From Zasmidium citrigriseum (Eukaryota; Ascomycota; Dothideomycetes; Mycosphaerellales; Mycosphaerellaceae), in NCBI GenBank assembly GCA_002786025.1, contig NHNW01000085.1, positions 132,553 through 196,552 of the forward strand: a DNA stretch of 64,000 nt. Reading direction: 5' to 3'. Every line of letters starts with the position of its first letter. The stretch's first letter is position 1. The notes under the pieces are model-generated. The model had not been told where the DNA came from and searched no databases. It saw only the letters and a list, made by a program, of their open reading frames with translations. This document shows positions 22,498 to 34,600 of this stretch, in pieces. The translations under genes and the position numbers were made by a program.

Positions 22498-23043
22498 TTA
22501 TGAGGGCATGGAAAGCAAAATGTGGAGATGAAAATTGAAGGCACTTTTTGGCAACAAGGCTCTCTCGCCCGGTGCTATGGACACCTGGTTCTGTGAGCTG
22601 GTCCGATGTTCCAGGCAAAGCGAATGGTCGGAGAAGTCCCAAAACCGATCGGCTTGAGAGTCTCGGAAATACGTTTCTCCGGCCACCTCCACCCTTGTGC
22701 TTGCTCTCGATAAGCTCTCCTTCCCCAACCTCACTCCTTCTAAACTCAACGCCTCATCTACGCAAAGGCGGCCTTCCTTCAGAGCCTCCACCCTGAGGCG
22801 ATCGATGATGATTCGGATGGCTGGCAAGTATTTCGTCCGTTCGTGAACAACACTAGTCGCCAACACCATCTGACGAGCGGTCCAGCATCTCCCAAACGCC
22901 ATCATCGTCAGGCTGCTGGCTAGGATCATGGACCCTGACCACGAGAGATCGCAGGATTCAGGATCTCCGCCCTCTTCATGCGACAGCCACGCGAAATCCT
23001 TCCAATGCCCTAGAGCTGCGATGAACGGAGATGTTCCTGCCAA
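22498..23043 (-). CDS. Hypothetical protein, doubtful
   Basis: A minus-strand frame of 181 residues, convergent with the annexin gene. It has balanced composition and a plausible helical middle (KYLPAIRIIIDRLRVEALKEGRLCVDEAL), but no domain, signal peptide or recognised family. Codon use is not distinctive and the ends (LLPKSAFNFHLHILLSMPS) look like random translation. It may be a real lineage-specific gene, part of one with unseen exons, or chance. Confidence 0.3.
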   Translation of the reverse strand: MAGTSPFIAALGHWKDFAWLSHEEGGDPESCDLSWSGSMILASSLTMMAFGRCWTARQMVLATSVVHERTKYLPAIRIIIDRLRVEALKEGRLCVDEALSLEGVRLGKESLSRASTRVEVAGETYFRDSQADRFWDFSDHSLCLEHRTSSQNQVSIAPGERALLPKSAFNFHLHILLSMPS

Positions 23044-23498
23044 GCATCACTGAGCTGAAGTGAAAGACACCGCGAAAGTCGCTGCGAAGTTCGCAACAGC
23101 CGTCATTCAGCTCGCACAGACTCCAAGCCATGAAGCGTTCACATGGCGTTCCCGTTCTATACTCAACTTATCTTAGCAGAAGACGCTGTCCACTATTTTT
23201 GGGCATACCACTTCATATCTCCACAAACAACCTGGTCCTGCGGAGGCGCAGGCCCAAACTAGGTGTCTCAGCCTTGCTCTACAGTACTCTAATGGGCTGA
23301 GATCGAGTGTCGCAAATTCGATGCGGTCATCCTTGGAGCTCTGATACCAACTGCCTGTGCACGGGAACGTGAGTACAAATACTTGAATGAGATCCCTGTC
23401 TTTGGTATTCATCAACACTCAACCACATCGACATCTCCGACTTGATCACAACAACACACCCACCGAGTTTTTCTCTTTCCTTTGTATCAATCAGTACA
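23044..23498. promoter_or_regulatory. Promoter of two-domain secreted protein gene
   Basis: About 455 bases with no gene; the last 100 bases are A/C-rich (ACAACAACACACCCACC), typical of an ascomycete 5' leader. Confidence 0.4.
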
Positions 23499-24564
23499 AT
23501 GTCAGGCAATCTGAAGATGAAACATGCTCCAGCAATCGTCGGCTTCTTCGCGGGCCTGGCCTCAGCCATGCCTCCCCAGAGTAAGCCATCGAATACTGAG
23601 CATCTTGTCAACCGCCATGCTAACAGACTCAGGCTCAGTCGAACCACGCACAGTCCCATTCGACAGCCCCCAGGTCGTCTGCACAGGACGCGACATCACC
23701 CCCGACGATTACAACATTGTCCAAAGCAACATGGACCGATGGCTAGCCGGCTCCAACGTGGGAGCCTTTGCCACCGGGTCCTACTCAGCGGAGTCAGGGG
23801 ACGCCGCACTGGCAGTCTGCAACTACGGCGACTCTGTCAAGGGTGATGCCGCCGAGATTGACGAATTCAATTTCCTCGTCGACCAAGCCTGTGGCGCCTA
23901 CAAGTCGGGTTACGTCTGGATCGAATCCTGGCAAAAGACTTACTGGCGCGAGTCGCAAGATGGACTGGTCTGCGACAACATCATGATGGACCCCGCCACG
24001 CCACGAATGCAGATCGCATGTGACGATTCGGGGTGTACACCAAACGGATGGAAGGGCAGCACGACCAATCCAGGAGGGCCTAAGAAGGGCAAAAGAAGCC
24101 TCGCAAAGCGCCAGCCCTTCCCAGGTGACCTTCAGACAGGCTGCACCGGCAACAGCCTGAATCCGGGCCACTATACCTCCAGCCAGAATTGCATGTACCA
24201 ATGGTTCACGCAAAAAAATGGTGTGGCATCCGGGGGCGGGGCGTATCGTTGCGATTACCAGGACACGCTGCTCGCGGTGTGTGTCTACGGCGACCCGACC
24301 GACTGGAGCCACGACCCGGACGAGATCGACCAGTTCAACGGCATCATGGACGCGAAATGTGGACAGTGGCAGAGCGGCTGGGTCTACATCCCCGCATGGG
24401 ACAAGACATATTGGCGCGACATCCACGACACGCAGGTTTGCACGAACGGTGCATCGCAGGTTTCGGTCGAATGCTCGACGGACGACGCTTATGGATGTGT
24501 GCCGAACAAAATCAACAACGGCGTTCAGGGAGGTGGAGTTCAGCCCCCAGACATCTGGAACTGA
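23499..24564 (+). CDS. Secreted protein with two homologous Cys domains and Kex2 sites
   Basis: Two exons, 23499-23580 and 23627-24564, separated by a 46-base intron; 339 residues. A second ATG at 23517 (MKHAPAIVGFFAGLASA) gives a cleaner signal peptide. The mature protein holds two clearly homologous domains. Shared blocks are LAVC-x-YGD, EID-x-FN, the pair CGAYKSGYVWI / CGQWQSGWVYI, and KTYWR near each domain's end followed by a VC. Between them (24080-24115) lie two dibasic stretches, KKGKR and LAKR, which match Kex2 cleavage sites; processing would release two secreted modules. The domain family is not recognised. Internal duplication plus processing suggests a secreted or wall-associated protein, possibly an effector precursor. 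Confidence 0.85.
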
Positions 24565-24916
24565 GATGAGCCGGCTTGCTGAGATCAATGGGAGTGGATG
24601 ATTCCCTACATGTGCAATGTTCTAGCATACCTGGTACTACAGACACTTGAATATAGACGACCCATACGATCCATCACTCCTGTCTCTGGACCAGTTACTT
24701 GTTGGCACGAAAAGAGACGAGAGCCTCCGGATGTTTGGAACTGAGACGGTTTGGCTTGCTGGGGGCGATGGTTGTCGCTTCTCGATGGCATGAGCTTGGG
24801 CGGTGGCAACACATACAAGTACGATATCTGTAGACAAGACTCAATCGGTACTTTCTCGAAGATTCAAATAATGACCTCTTATCCCATGCGTCAATGACGA
24901 CCTCCCCCTTTCCCAA
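24565..24916. repeat. Intergenic with short duplicate of the upstream gene's 3' end
   Basis: The stop region of the secreted gene (about 24545-24595, encoding DIWN then stop, followed by GCCGGCTTGCTGAG) has an imperfect second copy at about 24727-24770 (ATGTTTGGAACTGAGACGG then TTTGGCTTGCTGGG). This small tandem duplication is read by eye. Nothing else in the spacer. Confidence 0.5.
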
Positions 24917-25824
24917 CTACATCAAACTCCTCCCCCCATCAACCGGGACCTCAACCCCCGTAATAAAACTCGCCTCCTCACTCGCAAGGAAACACGCCGC
25001 ATTGCCCACATCCTCCGGCGTACAAATCCTTCCCAGAGGAATCTGTGTCAATAGCTTCTTCCTTCCTTCCTCAGAATCACTTCCCCCAAGGACGGAAGAG
25101 ACCATGCCTGTCTCGGCGACGACGGGGAGAATGGTATTGCAGCGGATGTTGTGAGGAGCGAATTCGGCGGCGAGGCCGCGGGTCTAGAATCGCAGTCAGA
25201 TGGGGGGTTTGGGGGAAGAGTATGGTGGCTCGGTGGGTAGGGAGAAGGGAGAGAGGGCATACGATACTCGACACAGCGCCTTTACTCCCAGCATACCAAA
25301 CTAAATTCGGTCTTGGTCGCGGCGCCGAAATCGAAGAAATATTCACAAAGACTCCTCCTCCCTGTTGAGCGAAATGGGGTTGCAGGATTTTGGCGGAGTG
25401 GTAGAGAGGTTCGATGTTTGTCTTCATGATGCGGTCGTATTCGGATTTGGGGACTTCGGTGCTTGCCTGTAATATCAACTGTCAGAATGAAGCAGAGGTA
25501 TGAGTGGAGGGAGGAGGAAAGTACAGCAGCACGATGCACCACACCCGCATTGTTCACACAGATATCGACACTGCCGAATCTCTCGACGCAAACTTTCAGG
25601 GCTTGGATCCAGTCTTCCTCGTTCGTGACGTCGCCTTCGAAGACCGCGATTCGCTTTTCTGGTAATTTTGCAGCCAGTTGAAGAGCAACGGCTTGGTTGA
25701 TATCGAAGATCACGACGTTGGCACCCTCATCGATGAATTTACGGACGATGCCGGCGCCGAGACCCATGGAGCCGCCGGTGACGATGGCCGTTTTGGAGGC
25801 GAGTCTTCCCTGTGGGTTGGCCAT
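24917..25824 (-). CDS. Short-chain dehydrogenase/reductase (classical SDR)
   Basis: Three exons on the minus strand, 25824-25525, 25466-25263 and 25183-24917, with introns of 58 and 79 bases; 256 residues, the usual classical SDR length. The Rossmann motif TGGSMGLG is at residues 16-23 and NNAG at 91-94. The catalytic Ser lies in NISSIS near 143-146, with Tyr158 and Lys162 in YAGSK. The C-terminus PEDVGNAACFLASEEASFITGVEVPVDGG is standard for the 3-oxoacyl-ACP reductase-like group. D41 after the second strand suggests NAD(H) rather than NADP(H) preference. The substrate cannot be told from sequence and there is no biosynthetic cluster around it. The protein is soluble, without a targeting signal. 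Confidence 0.93.
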
Positions 25825-26621
25825 GGTTTAGAGATGCCTTGAGAACCTGCGGATCTTTCTTGCTGGGATAGTCCTTGTGGAGCTGAAGATTGGGAGGGAA
25901 CGAAGAGAGCTGTTGGGGAGTCAAGGGAAACAATGTTTCTGGTGGTTGAAAATCGCCCAGAGTGAGGCAGAATCAAGAAATGGAAGACGTTCAAAGAAGA
26001 CGCACAACTTTACCTTGGTCCACACACTTACTCCTCACCTGCAAGTAGAGGTGAAGTCGGCCAGCCACCCAGGAAGAGCTGAAGTCAAGCACGGCAGGAG
26101 CTCTCCCCACTTCCACCAACAACTCCTCCCGGTCGCTCCTTCTCTATGCCCACATCCTTATCTCCGTATGCACAGGTCTGAATTGTCGTTGTAGTGAGTA
26201 CTTGATCGTCGCGAAACGCGTATTTTTTCGACTGTTCTCGACATCAGTTACAAGCAAGCAAGCAGACCTTGCTCTTCATATCCACACCCATTCGAAAGAG
26301 CTCTGAACGCTTTCAAAAAGACATTTAAAACCACAGACGCACATCCTTCAGATGTTGCCATCCTCTTCCCCCTTCTTCTGTCGTCCTAGTCGCATCCAGC
26401 TTTTGTTCACGCGAAAGTCACTTCTCCTCCAGCCTTTCCGATCTATGCTCCTTTCCTCCTCAATCGTCATTACGCCTTGAAACGCCTTCGCCAATTTGAA
26501 AAGCCAGTGTAGTGTAAAAAGTTGTTTGTCGCGCGGTCCTTGTGTCGCAGGAATGGGGTATATGCAGAAAGGGATGGGTTTGGTGCGAGGCATTTCGACA
26601 TGCCACCAGCGCTGCGGTTCT
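25825..26621. other. Intergenic between SDR and Rho3 genes
   Basis: About 800 bases. Contains the SDR promoter (minus strand reads away from it to the left) and the 3' UTR of the Rho3 gene. The frame at 26348-26593 is UTR-like. No gene recognised. Confidence 0.45.
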
Positions 26622-27413
26622 TTACATGACAGTGCAGCTCTTGCTCGATTTGTCGCCTTTGGGATTCTTGACTTGCAGGGCGACGCGGGCGGCCTCGGTG
26701 AATGCCTCGTTGACGCCGCGGTTCTTCATCGCGGAGCATTCTGCATCGTGTTCTATTAATACGCGCATTACGCGGACCACATGGTTGAGGAATGTACTCA
26801 CCGAGATATCTCAATGCCTTGATCTTTTCGGCCACTGCCAGACCCTGTTTGTAATCCACCTTGGCCTTCTTGGGCTCATGCGACACACCATCCTCATCGT
26901 CATGGCTCTCTTCCCGCAGATCGCATTTCAGCGCCACGAGCACTAATCGCACGCCGGGGCAGTTCTCAGCAATCTCGCCCACCCACTTGCTCTCCACGTT
27001 CTCGAGGGAGTCCGGCGAATCCACGCTGAAGCAGAGCATAATGGCGTGGGTGTCATCGTAGCTGAGGGATCGTAGTCGGTCGAATTCTTCTTGGCCGGCG
27101 GTGTCCCAGAGCGAGAGCTCGACGTGAGTGTTGTCGATGAAGATGTCGTGTACGTAGTTCTCGAAGACCGTCGGTTCGCTGGAGGTGTTCTGTTAGCGCC
27201 GGCGATTTCGATGACGGCTCCAGGTATGCTTACTAGACGGTTGGGAAGTATCCTCGCGTGAAGACATTCAGCAATGAGGTCTTACCGCAGGCACCGTCGC
27301 CCCTGTAACATATCCAGTCAGCCTCGAGTCCTGAACATCGATGCGCTCGTGTTCAAAACGCACAAAAGCACTAGCTTCCTCTGCACTGTTTTTGATCCTC
27401 CACAGAGCGGCAT
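26622..27413 (-). CDS. rho3: Rho3-type small GTPase
   Basis: Four exons on the minus strand, 27413-27364, 27302-27234, 27178-26802 and 26740-26622, giving 204 residues. It begins MPLCGGSKTVQRKLVLL. The P-loop is GDGACGKTS, switch I YEPTVFENYVHD and switch II WDTAGQEEFDRLRSLSYDDT; then come ALKCDL (guanine base), ECSAM, and the tail KSSKSCTVM with prenylation box CTVM. The block RGYFPTVYEPTVFENY and an acidic/basic insert after CDLRE fit the fungal Rho3 group. Rho3 acts at the plasma membrane in polarised exocytosis with the exocyst and formins. All GTPase residues are present. With the Rac gene 20 kb away, the window holds two Rho-family members of different subgroups; they are not tandem duplicates. 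Confidence 0.94.
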
Positions 27414-28322
27414 GATCGCGATGACTATATCCTTCTCTTATGTGAGTGAGTGTTCTAAAAATCAAGCGAAGAAGTGCGCGATGGCCGGTAGGCTGGGCGT
27501 TGGCTGGCCGGCGGTACACGACGTTGGCGGATATGTAACCGTTGACGGCGGCGGCGGCGACAGGCAATTCGAGCGGCGATGGCACTGGCAAGAGTTGCGA
27601 TGCGAGGAAGAGTCGAGGTGCGACGATGAGGTTGAAGCACAAGTTCAATGTTGGCGCAAGCGGCAGATGAGGTCACGCCGGAGACCTTAATTTCCAGGTT
27701 CAGTTCACCTCGCGGTCGGCGCGATCGGCTTTCGTCGGGTAGACGCGTTGTACAGGAGCCGAACAGAATGTCTCGGAGAGATCGATGAAAGGTGAAGATG
27801 ATGAAGGAGGAAAGACAGACGACGAGCGGAGAGCGAGATCCAGGTCGATGGAGGCCGGACAGCACGCGCAATCTAGGCCAACCTTAAGAACTGCTGCAGC
27901 TCTCTCACCGGCAACTTCGCCTTTGCACCTTCCCAACCAGCTGCACAAGCCAAATTTAGCCCTCCAATGCCCCGGCTGCTGACTGCCACATGCGCTTTAG
28001 GAAGTCGCCAAAGCTACACATGCGATGGTACGAGGTTCAATACTACAATGTTAGGCCGCAATACTCGTTGAGTTTGTTGTTGCTATGCTGTTGACATTGC
28101 ATCTGAAAACTTTACTACGATATGAAACACATGCACGTGGGACTGGTGGATTCTCAAACGCTCAGGTGAAGACTATCCGACGCGCCATGCCTGTCATGCC
28201 AACGGCCGTCATGTCCTTTTACGAGTAATGATGCCTCCCTCGCAACCTTGAGACTGTTGGTAAACAGTTACAAAAAATCTTCTTGCTGAGATTGCTCTCT
28301 CCGATGGTCTGACTTCGCCCTC
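27414..28322. other. Intergenic upstream of Rho3 gene
   Basis: About 900 bases between the Rho3 start and the stop of the Cwc25 gene. Frames here are short and without domains; the first 400 bases are likely Rho3 promoter and leader. Nothing else recognised. Confidence 0.45.
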
Positions 28323-29585
28323 TCAATCTTCATCCATCCTCCCGCGAGGTCGGTCCCCCAACCTTCTGCCGAGATCCACTCCTTCGGCCTCTCTCCTGAC
28401 ACTGCCAATGAACTTTCCTTGGTCAGAACGCTTCCGGTCATCTTCTTCACGCTGCTTCGCCTCGCGCTCCTCCAGTGCTGTGAGTCGTGCTTTGCGGTCA
28501 GCCTCCAAGTCAGAAGCATTCGACTGCATCGCTGCAAGCTTCTTCGCTCGTTCGGCATCCTCATCGACCGAGTCCTTCTTGTCTTCTGGAGGAGACACAT
28601 ATGGCTTGCTGTCCCGACCGCGAGAGTACGATGCCGAACGTCTGCGTCTTTCGTCACGTCTGGACGACCTGTCATCTCTCCGGGATTGATAGGGCGAACG
28701 TGACCGCGAATCTGAGCGTCGCGGGCTCGGATAGGACCTGCGGCGATCTTTGCGATCATCGTCGTCCCGCCGTCTGGGTGGAGAGCGTGAGCGCGATGGG
28801 CTGTAGTCACGCCTCCTGTCACGGCGGTCGTCACGGTCTCGGTCATCGCGACGCCTGGAATGAGGAGACCTCGACCTGGATCTTGATCTCGACTCCGAAG
28901 GCGAACGTCTGCGGTGTCTGTGCGAGCGATGTCTGTGCGATCGTCTGTCGTCGTCATAGTCGTCGCTGTGTCTTCGCCGCTTGCTTCGGTGGCCATCATC
29001 GTCGTGTCGATGTCGATGCCTGTGGCGGTGCTTGTGCTTTCGATCCTTGTCCTTGTCATCCTCAACATCCTTTCCGGCGGCAGCCATCAATTGTTTCCTT
29101 CTGATCGGGTCGTTCATCATAGCTTCGTACGCAGCCTGTTCCTGCTTCTTGATAGCCAACATTGGATCATTCGAGATCTTGGCCATGGTATCCCTCGCAC
29201 TGTTCGCATTCGAGTTCAATGCCATGAACCCTTCCTCTCCGGCATCTTTCTTCAACGCCTCTCCCTCATTCCTCTTCACAAGCCCATCCAGCTTGCGCTT
29301 TCCCAGCAGATAACCCTCCATCTCCTCGGTGACACCACCGGCGCCGGGTCCACTCGATCCAGGACCATTGTACATCCAATCCACGCGATCGACTCTTTTC
29401 TTGCCGCCAGCGGCTTCCTGCAGACGCTCGAGCTCTTGGATGGCTCGCTCTTCCGCCCGTTCCTTCAACACCTGATCCGTTTTCTTGCGCTCTTCCAGGG
29501 CCTTCAGTTCCTCGTTGTAGACCCGGCGCTGGTTGGTCATAAGCGCCGGGTGCCATGACTTCTTCAAGTTGAGGTCGCCACCCAT
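28323..29585 (-). CDS. cwc25: Pre-mRNA splicing factor Cwc25
   Basis: Single-exon frame; the ATG at 29585 ([13 protein letters not shown]) is chosen because that N-terminus is the invariant start of Cwc25 proteins, although the frame is open 97 codons upstream. The product has 420 residues. Residues 1-60 ([18 protein letters not shown], then [12 protein letters not shown]) form the CIR-like N-terminal domain, followed by VDWMYNGP. The middle and end are dense in R, S, D, H and K ([18 protein letters not shown]), an RS-like tail. Cwc25 enters the spliceosome after Prp2 action and promotes the first catalytic step. It is divergent from the CSN2 gene. Repeats of HR and RD in the tail could make length variable between strains. 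Confidence 0.93.
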   Translation of the reverse strand: MGGDLNLKKSWHPALMTNQRRVYNEELKALEERKKTDQVLKERAEERAIQELERLQEAAGGKKRVDRVDWMYNGPGSSGPGAGGVTEEMEGYLLGKRKLDGLVKRNEGEALKKDAGEEGFMALNSNANSARDTMAKISNDPMLAIKKQEQAAYEAMMNDPIRRKQLMAAAGKDVEDDKDKDRKHKHRHRHRHRHDDDGHRSKRRRHSDDYDDDRRSHRHRSHRHRRRSPSESRSRSRSRSPHSRRRDDRDRDDRRDRRRDYSPSRSRSPPRRRDDDDRKDRRRSYPSPRRSDSRSRSPYQSRRDDRSSRRDERRRRSASYSRGRDSKPYVSPPEDKKDSVDEDAERAKKLAAMQSNASDLEADRKARLTALEEREAKQREEDDRKRSDQGKFIGSVRREAEGVDLGRRLGDRPRGRMDED

Positions 29586-29893
29586 GTTGGCGGGATTGTC
29601 GGTATGAGCGTATGAGGGTGTAGAGGTTGAAGTCCGCGCAAGCGTGGCAAGAAAGATGGAGGCAGGCCCGCTGCGCGAGTCATGAGCTTCGCTTGGCAAA
29701 TGTGGGGGCGGGCCGTGCTCCAGCGCCAGGGCGAGCGTCACTTCAAGCTCCAGGCCGCCAACCGGACAACCACCGAACATCACCTCCAAACACAGCTTCA
29801 CCAAACAAACGCGACACCAAGCTCTCCATCCATCAACAATCAAGGCGACGAAGCCGAGCGAGTCAATAAACAACACCCGACAACGCCGCCACC
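29586..29893. promoter_or_regulatory. Bidirectional promoter Cwc25 / CSN2
   Basis: Only 308 bases separate the two divergent start codons, so both genes must share this control region. The plus side is A/C-rich just before the CSN2 ATG, whose context is CCACCATGTC. No specific factor site is claimed. Confidence 0.6.
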
Positions 29894-31606
29894 ATGTCCG
29901 ACGACGACGACTTCATGCAGGCCTCTGACGAAGAGAAGTAGGTGGATTGGACATCACATGCAAGGATTGTACTGATTGATGGTCCTAGCTATGACTTTGA
30001 GTACGAGGACGACGATGATGTGGATCAAGGCGGTGATGTCGACGTTGAGAACAAATACTACAATGCGAAGCAGATGAAGGCGGACAACCCAGAAGAGGCT
30101 ATCGACGAGTTCTTAGGTGTACCTGCGCTCGAGGATGAGAAGGGAGATTGGGGTTTCAAGGGCTTGAAGCAAGCGATCAAGCTCGAGTTCAAGCTGAGTC
30201 GCTACAAGCAGGTCAGTGCAAGGTCCAGGATATATGTTTGGTACAGTGCAACTAACTGCCCATCCAGGCCGTGGAACACTATACAGAGCTCCTGACGTAC
30301 GTCAAGTCTGCGGTGACTCGGAACTACTCAGAGAAATCCATCAACAACATGCTCGACTTCATCGAGAAGAATGCCGAAGACGAGGCTGCCAACCAGTGCA
30401 TGGAGCAGTTCTACTCCAAGACTCTCGAATCATTCCAGGCTACCAACAACGAGCGGTTGTGGCTGTCCACCAACACCAAGCTGGCCCGTCTTTGGCTCGC
30501 GCAGAAGAACTACGACCGTCTTACCGACAAAGTCCGCGAGCTACACAAGGCATGCCAGTTCCCTGACGGTACGGATGATCCAAGCAAAGGCACATACTCC
30601 ATGGAGGCATATGCACTGGAGATTCAGATGTATGCGGAGACACGCAACAACAAGCGGCTGAAGGTATGACAAATTCGCTGGCACGCAAGACGGGAATGCA
30701 GCTCACTTTTAATCTTAGGGACTTTACCAGCGGGCGCTTAGAGTGCGTTCGGCAGTGCCACATCCAAAGATCATGGGTATCATCCGTGAGTGCGGTGGCA
30801 AGATGCACATGAGCGAAGGTAAGCCAGCCTGCAAGCAAGGGATACCGCATGCAGCAGTTCATGTATGCTGATGAATGCTTCCAGAGAATTGGAAGAGCGC
30901 CCAGAGCGACTTCTTCGAATCATTCCGCAACTACGATGAGGCGGGCTCGTTGCAGCGGATCCAAGTTCTCAAGTATCTGGTCCTGACGACCATGCTCATG
31001 GGATCGGACATCAATCCGTTCGATTCTCAGGAGACCAAGCCTTACAAGAACGATCCTCGGATCGCGGCTATGACGGAATTGGTGGATGCATACCAGCGAG
31101 ATGACATTCATCAATACGAGACGGTTCTCCAGAAGAACAAGGACCTCCTTGCAGATCCATTCATTGCGGAGAATATCGACGAAGTCACCCGCAACATGCG
31201 CACCAAGGCGGTGGTCAAACTGGTGGCACCATACACTCGCTTCCGTCTCGACTTCATTGCGAAGCGGCTGAACATCTCGATACCCGAGGTCCAGGACATT
31301 GTGGGCTTCCTGATCATGGACAAGAAGCTGCGTGGCAAGATCAACCAGGATGCTGGGACGGTCGAGATCGAGAGCCGCGCCGATCTAGATCGGATGCACG
31401 CTGTGGCGGATTGGACGGCGGCAATCCGGTCGCTGGCGTCGTTTGTGCTCAACGACGGCGACTTCAAGCAGGACGACGCCGGGATGGGACCGGGAGGCAG
31501 CTCAGCCCTTCCCTCCGCGCCGGAACGCCTCTCTGACTTGATGGCCCCATCGTCGCGGGTGCCTAACGCTGGGAAGCGGAAGCCGAACCGAGCAGCAGGG
31601 AAATGA
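29894..31606 (+). CDS. csn2: COP9 signalosome complex subunit 2
   Basis: Five exons: 29894-29937, 29989-30211, 30268-30663, 30719-30818 and 30885-31606, giving 494 residues. The N-terminus [24 protein letters not shown] is the acidic start of CSN2. Helical repeats follow ([36 protein letters not shown]), then [26 protein letters not shown] domain at about residues 300-440 ends with [30 protein letters not shown]2 is a scaffold subunit of the COP9 signalosome, which removes Nedd8 from cullins; in filamentous fungi it affects development and secondary metabolism. The last 60 residues are a low-complexity fungal tail. All exon joints keep the frame. Confidence 0.95.
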
Positions 31607-34600
31607 CTTGCATGACGATTGGCTTTCGAATCCCATTCAGATCCATTCCATCGCTCATCAAGCCACAAACTGCAGGCGTAGCCGTGTCAGACACAGCGGC
31701 TAGAAGACATTTGGAAGCAGCCGGGCTGTATCGCCTGGCGCCCATCAAGAGAGACCCGCAATGAGAGCAACAGTCCACGGAAACACAAGAAAGAGTAATC
31801 AGCGAATATCAAAAGAAGCCGCTGCGGAGCCTTGAGCATCCAAGGAGAAATCACGCAGAGGAGCAGCAAGTGAACAGACGCCCGGTGGTGGTCTTGGTAC
31901 CGTCGCACTGGGGCTGGTGCGAGGGTGGTGACCCATCGTACCGGACTTCTTCGGCTGTTACACCGATGAGGAGAGAGGAACATGATGCTTGCTTCCGTTG
32001 CTTCCCCATATTCCCTTGGCCGCTCTGCTGATGATGATGTCTCTCTCTCACTCTTACATATATCTTACTGCTCGGATCGCGGGCTGGTCGACTCGGTTGG
32101 CGGGTCTGGCGGTGTGTAGAGGGTAGATAGAACGAAGAAAACGTTTACAAGCCACAAGAGAAATGATTGCTTCGATCGGGGCTTCTGTCTGTTCGATACA
32201 TACGTCCTTGATCTATTATCTTCTCGTCTACTCCTTGCATCGGGAAGGATTCAGACTCGCTTCGCTTGGATTGGGTGGATGTTTATCATCCTTGTAGATG
32301 ATGTGCGACCACCTGCAGCGCGCGAGAAGCGAAGAGCTGCGGGATCCCTGAGCGTGTACCGGTCTGTTGGGTCGAGTGTTCAGGAGATGCTCCGTGAATT
32401 TGGGTTGCTTGGAGAGGTGAGGGATGTGATAGATCAGATTTTACAGAAATGTCACCCCTCCAACATGTGGACTCCTCCACTGGACCACTGCAAAGTTTTG
32501 TTGATGACTTGACGAACGTGTGATTTGTTTGTAGGTTGAACATGATGTTCGAATGTCTCAGCTTTACGATCCCGGGTGTCAATCAATGCACTCCTGGCGG
32601 ATGGACGCGAAGATTGAATGATGAGCAGCTAGAGGAGCTAGGTCCTAGAAGAGCAGATGCAAGCAGAGCGAAGAGATTGATTGAATGGTGAGACTTGCGC
32701 CTTTGCTTACTTCTCAAATGACTTTGACCTTTTGCACCACGTCGGTGGCACTATCAAGAGTGACGCGCGAGATCTTTCTGCGTGTCATCAAGCGGGAGAA
32801 GCCTCACCTGAGTGGGTAAAATGATTGATTGATGAGGCAGGTGCTTCGGCGACGCAAGACTAGAGAGTTTTTCGATAGTCTTGTCTCTCAGTCTCAGCTG
32901 AGGGTTGCACGGTGGCTTCAGTCATGCTTGCGTACACGACTGGCGCCTGCAGACTGTGTGCTTGTGGAGGGGAGGGGGGAGATGTGAGGCGTGTGCCTCT
33001 TCGGGTGTTGGAGACGAGTGGAAATCGCTTGCCGTCTGCGCGGGACCGCTTATCTGCTGATGTAGGAAGATGCAGCTGTTTCGTGAGGCGTGGGGAAAGA
33101 TGGAGAGATGGCGTTTTCCTCTCTTGACGACGTGAGAGATGCATTGGTTCACTTGCGCTGTTCGTCTGGACTTGCGCTGGGGCCTGGTTCACTTCACAGC
33201 GGCTACCCGTGTCCCGTGTCCACGCCCAGCGCGATTGTCCGTTGGTTTGGAGGTGCTGCACCCTGTCTTGCGGGAGGCTTGCATGTGGTAGATGCGCGCT
33301 AGAATGGCGCCTCGAGGCCTTCTTGGGAGGGACGAAAAGGGTGCGCGGGTGGGACCTGGGCATTGGATCCATTGGCACAGCTCGCACTGCCGGTTCCCTC
33401 GACTTCCCGCTTCGTCGTCTCGCCGCCCGTTGCTTGGACGATTCGCAGTCGCCGTCTTCGCGGCTGCTCTGGACAGTGCGTGATCTGATCGTGCCCGGGC
33501 TTGGGTTCGCAGCACGCGGGTCGCGCACTCGTCAATCACTGGCGGAGCGCTGGGACGGGCGGATCTGATCATGGGCCTCTTCGCTCCTGCTGCAGCTCCC
33601 TGGTCGGGATTGGGATTGCGCATTTGGTACCTGGCATGAGGCGAGCACCTGTGCCCGGTGGCGGCTTGGGTTCGCGAAGGGGCCTTGACTCGCAGGTGGG
33701 CCTGGTGAGAGGATCTGGGATCGCAGCACAGAGCGCACTACGCCAGCTGCTGGGGGGCGCGATCTGGCGTGCGTGGATACAGCAGCGGTAGCAGCAGGTA
33801 TATCTGGCCGGCTGCCACCACTTTGCTGGGAGCTGGGCTTTGCTTCGCGTCGCCTCGTGTGTGGTCCCCGTCGCCGTTCACCCCCTCGTCGTCATCTGCA
33901 GCAGCGCCGCGATCCCGGTCGGATTGGGAGGTTACTCTACAGCAAGGAAGCAGTGTGCGCCGGCCCTTTGTTTCGTGCCCGCCGCAGCGCAGCGCAGTCC
34001 GGGCCTCCGAGCAAGGCGAGCCAGGGCGCTGGGGCATCTCGCGAGCGAGGGCGTGACAAGGGCTCCGACTGTCTCTACCGTGCGGTCCTGGGCCTGATCG
34101 TCGTCGTCGCCGTCCTTCTTCGTCCGTTCGTTACCTCATCCACCCGTCTTGTCTTTACCTCACCTGCTCCCTCGCCATCGTCGTCAGACCCTCTCCCGCG
34201 CTGGCACTTTCGCCCCTGGCGGCGACTGTCTGACTTATATCACCTCCCCTCCGGCGGGCGTGTGCATGCATGCTGCGTGCGCTGTGGGCGTGCGTGATCC
34301 GGCCGTTCATCTCTGAGGGCAACACGTCCGGAGTCTGGCGCTGCCCTTGGCTGGCGTGGGCGAGTGCATAACGGGCCCAGCTCCTCCCATTCCATTCCGA
34401 TACGTCTTGTTGCGCCAGCGACAGCGACATCCTCTCATCATCGACACCTCCATCCACGGCGATCCAACAGACGCTTGCCAGCACAGCAGCACATCGCACA
34501 AAAGGTCGACAAGTCGCATTCCCTGGATTCGAGCGCGGAGCCCCGCTTTGCTGCTCTAGCTCCGCCGGCGACGAAAGCCAAAGCGAGCTATTAGCTGGAC

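Noticed and set aside
25395..25425. tRNA-like string with a GGTTCGA box on the plus strand
   Set aside because: It lies inside an SDR exon and no acceptor or anticodon stem can be folded around it.
28408..29558. Plus-strand frames rich in Ser/Arg/Val
   Set aside because: Shadows of the RS-rich tail of Cwc25 on the other strand.
33090..34300. Overlapping open frames on both strands between CSN2 and otubain genes
   Set aside because: The region is GC-rich so long frames arise by chance; products are low-complexity with no domain, signal peptide or splice pair.
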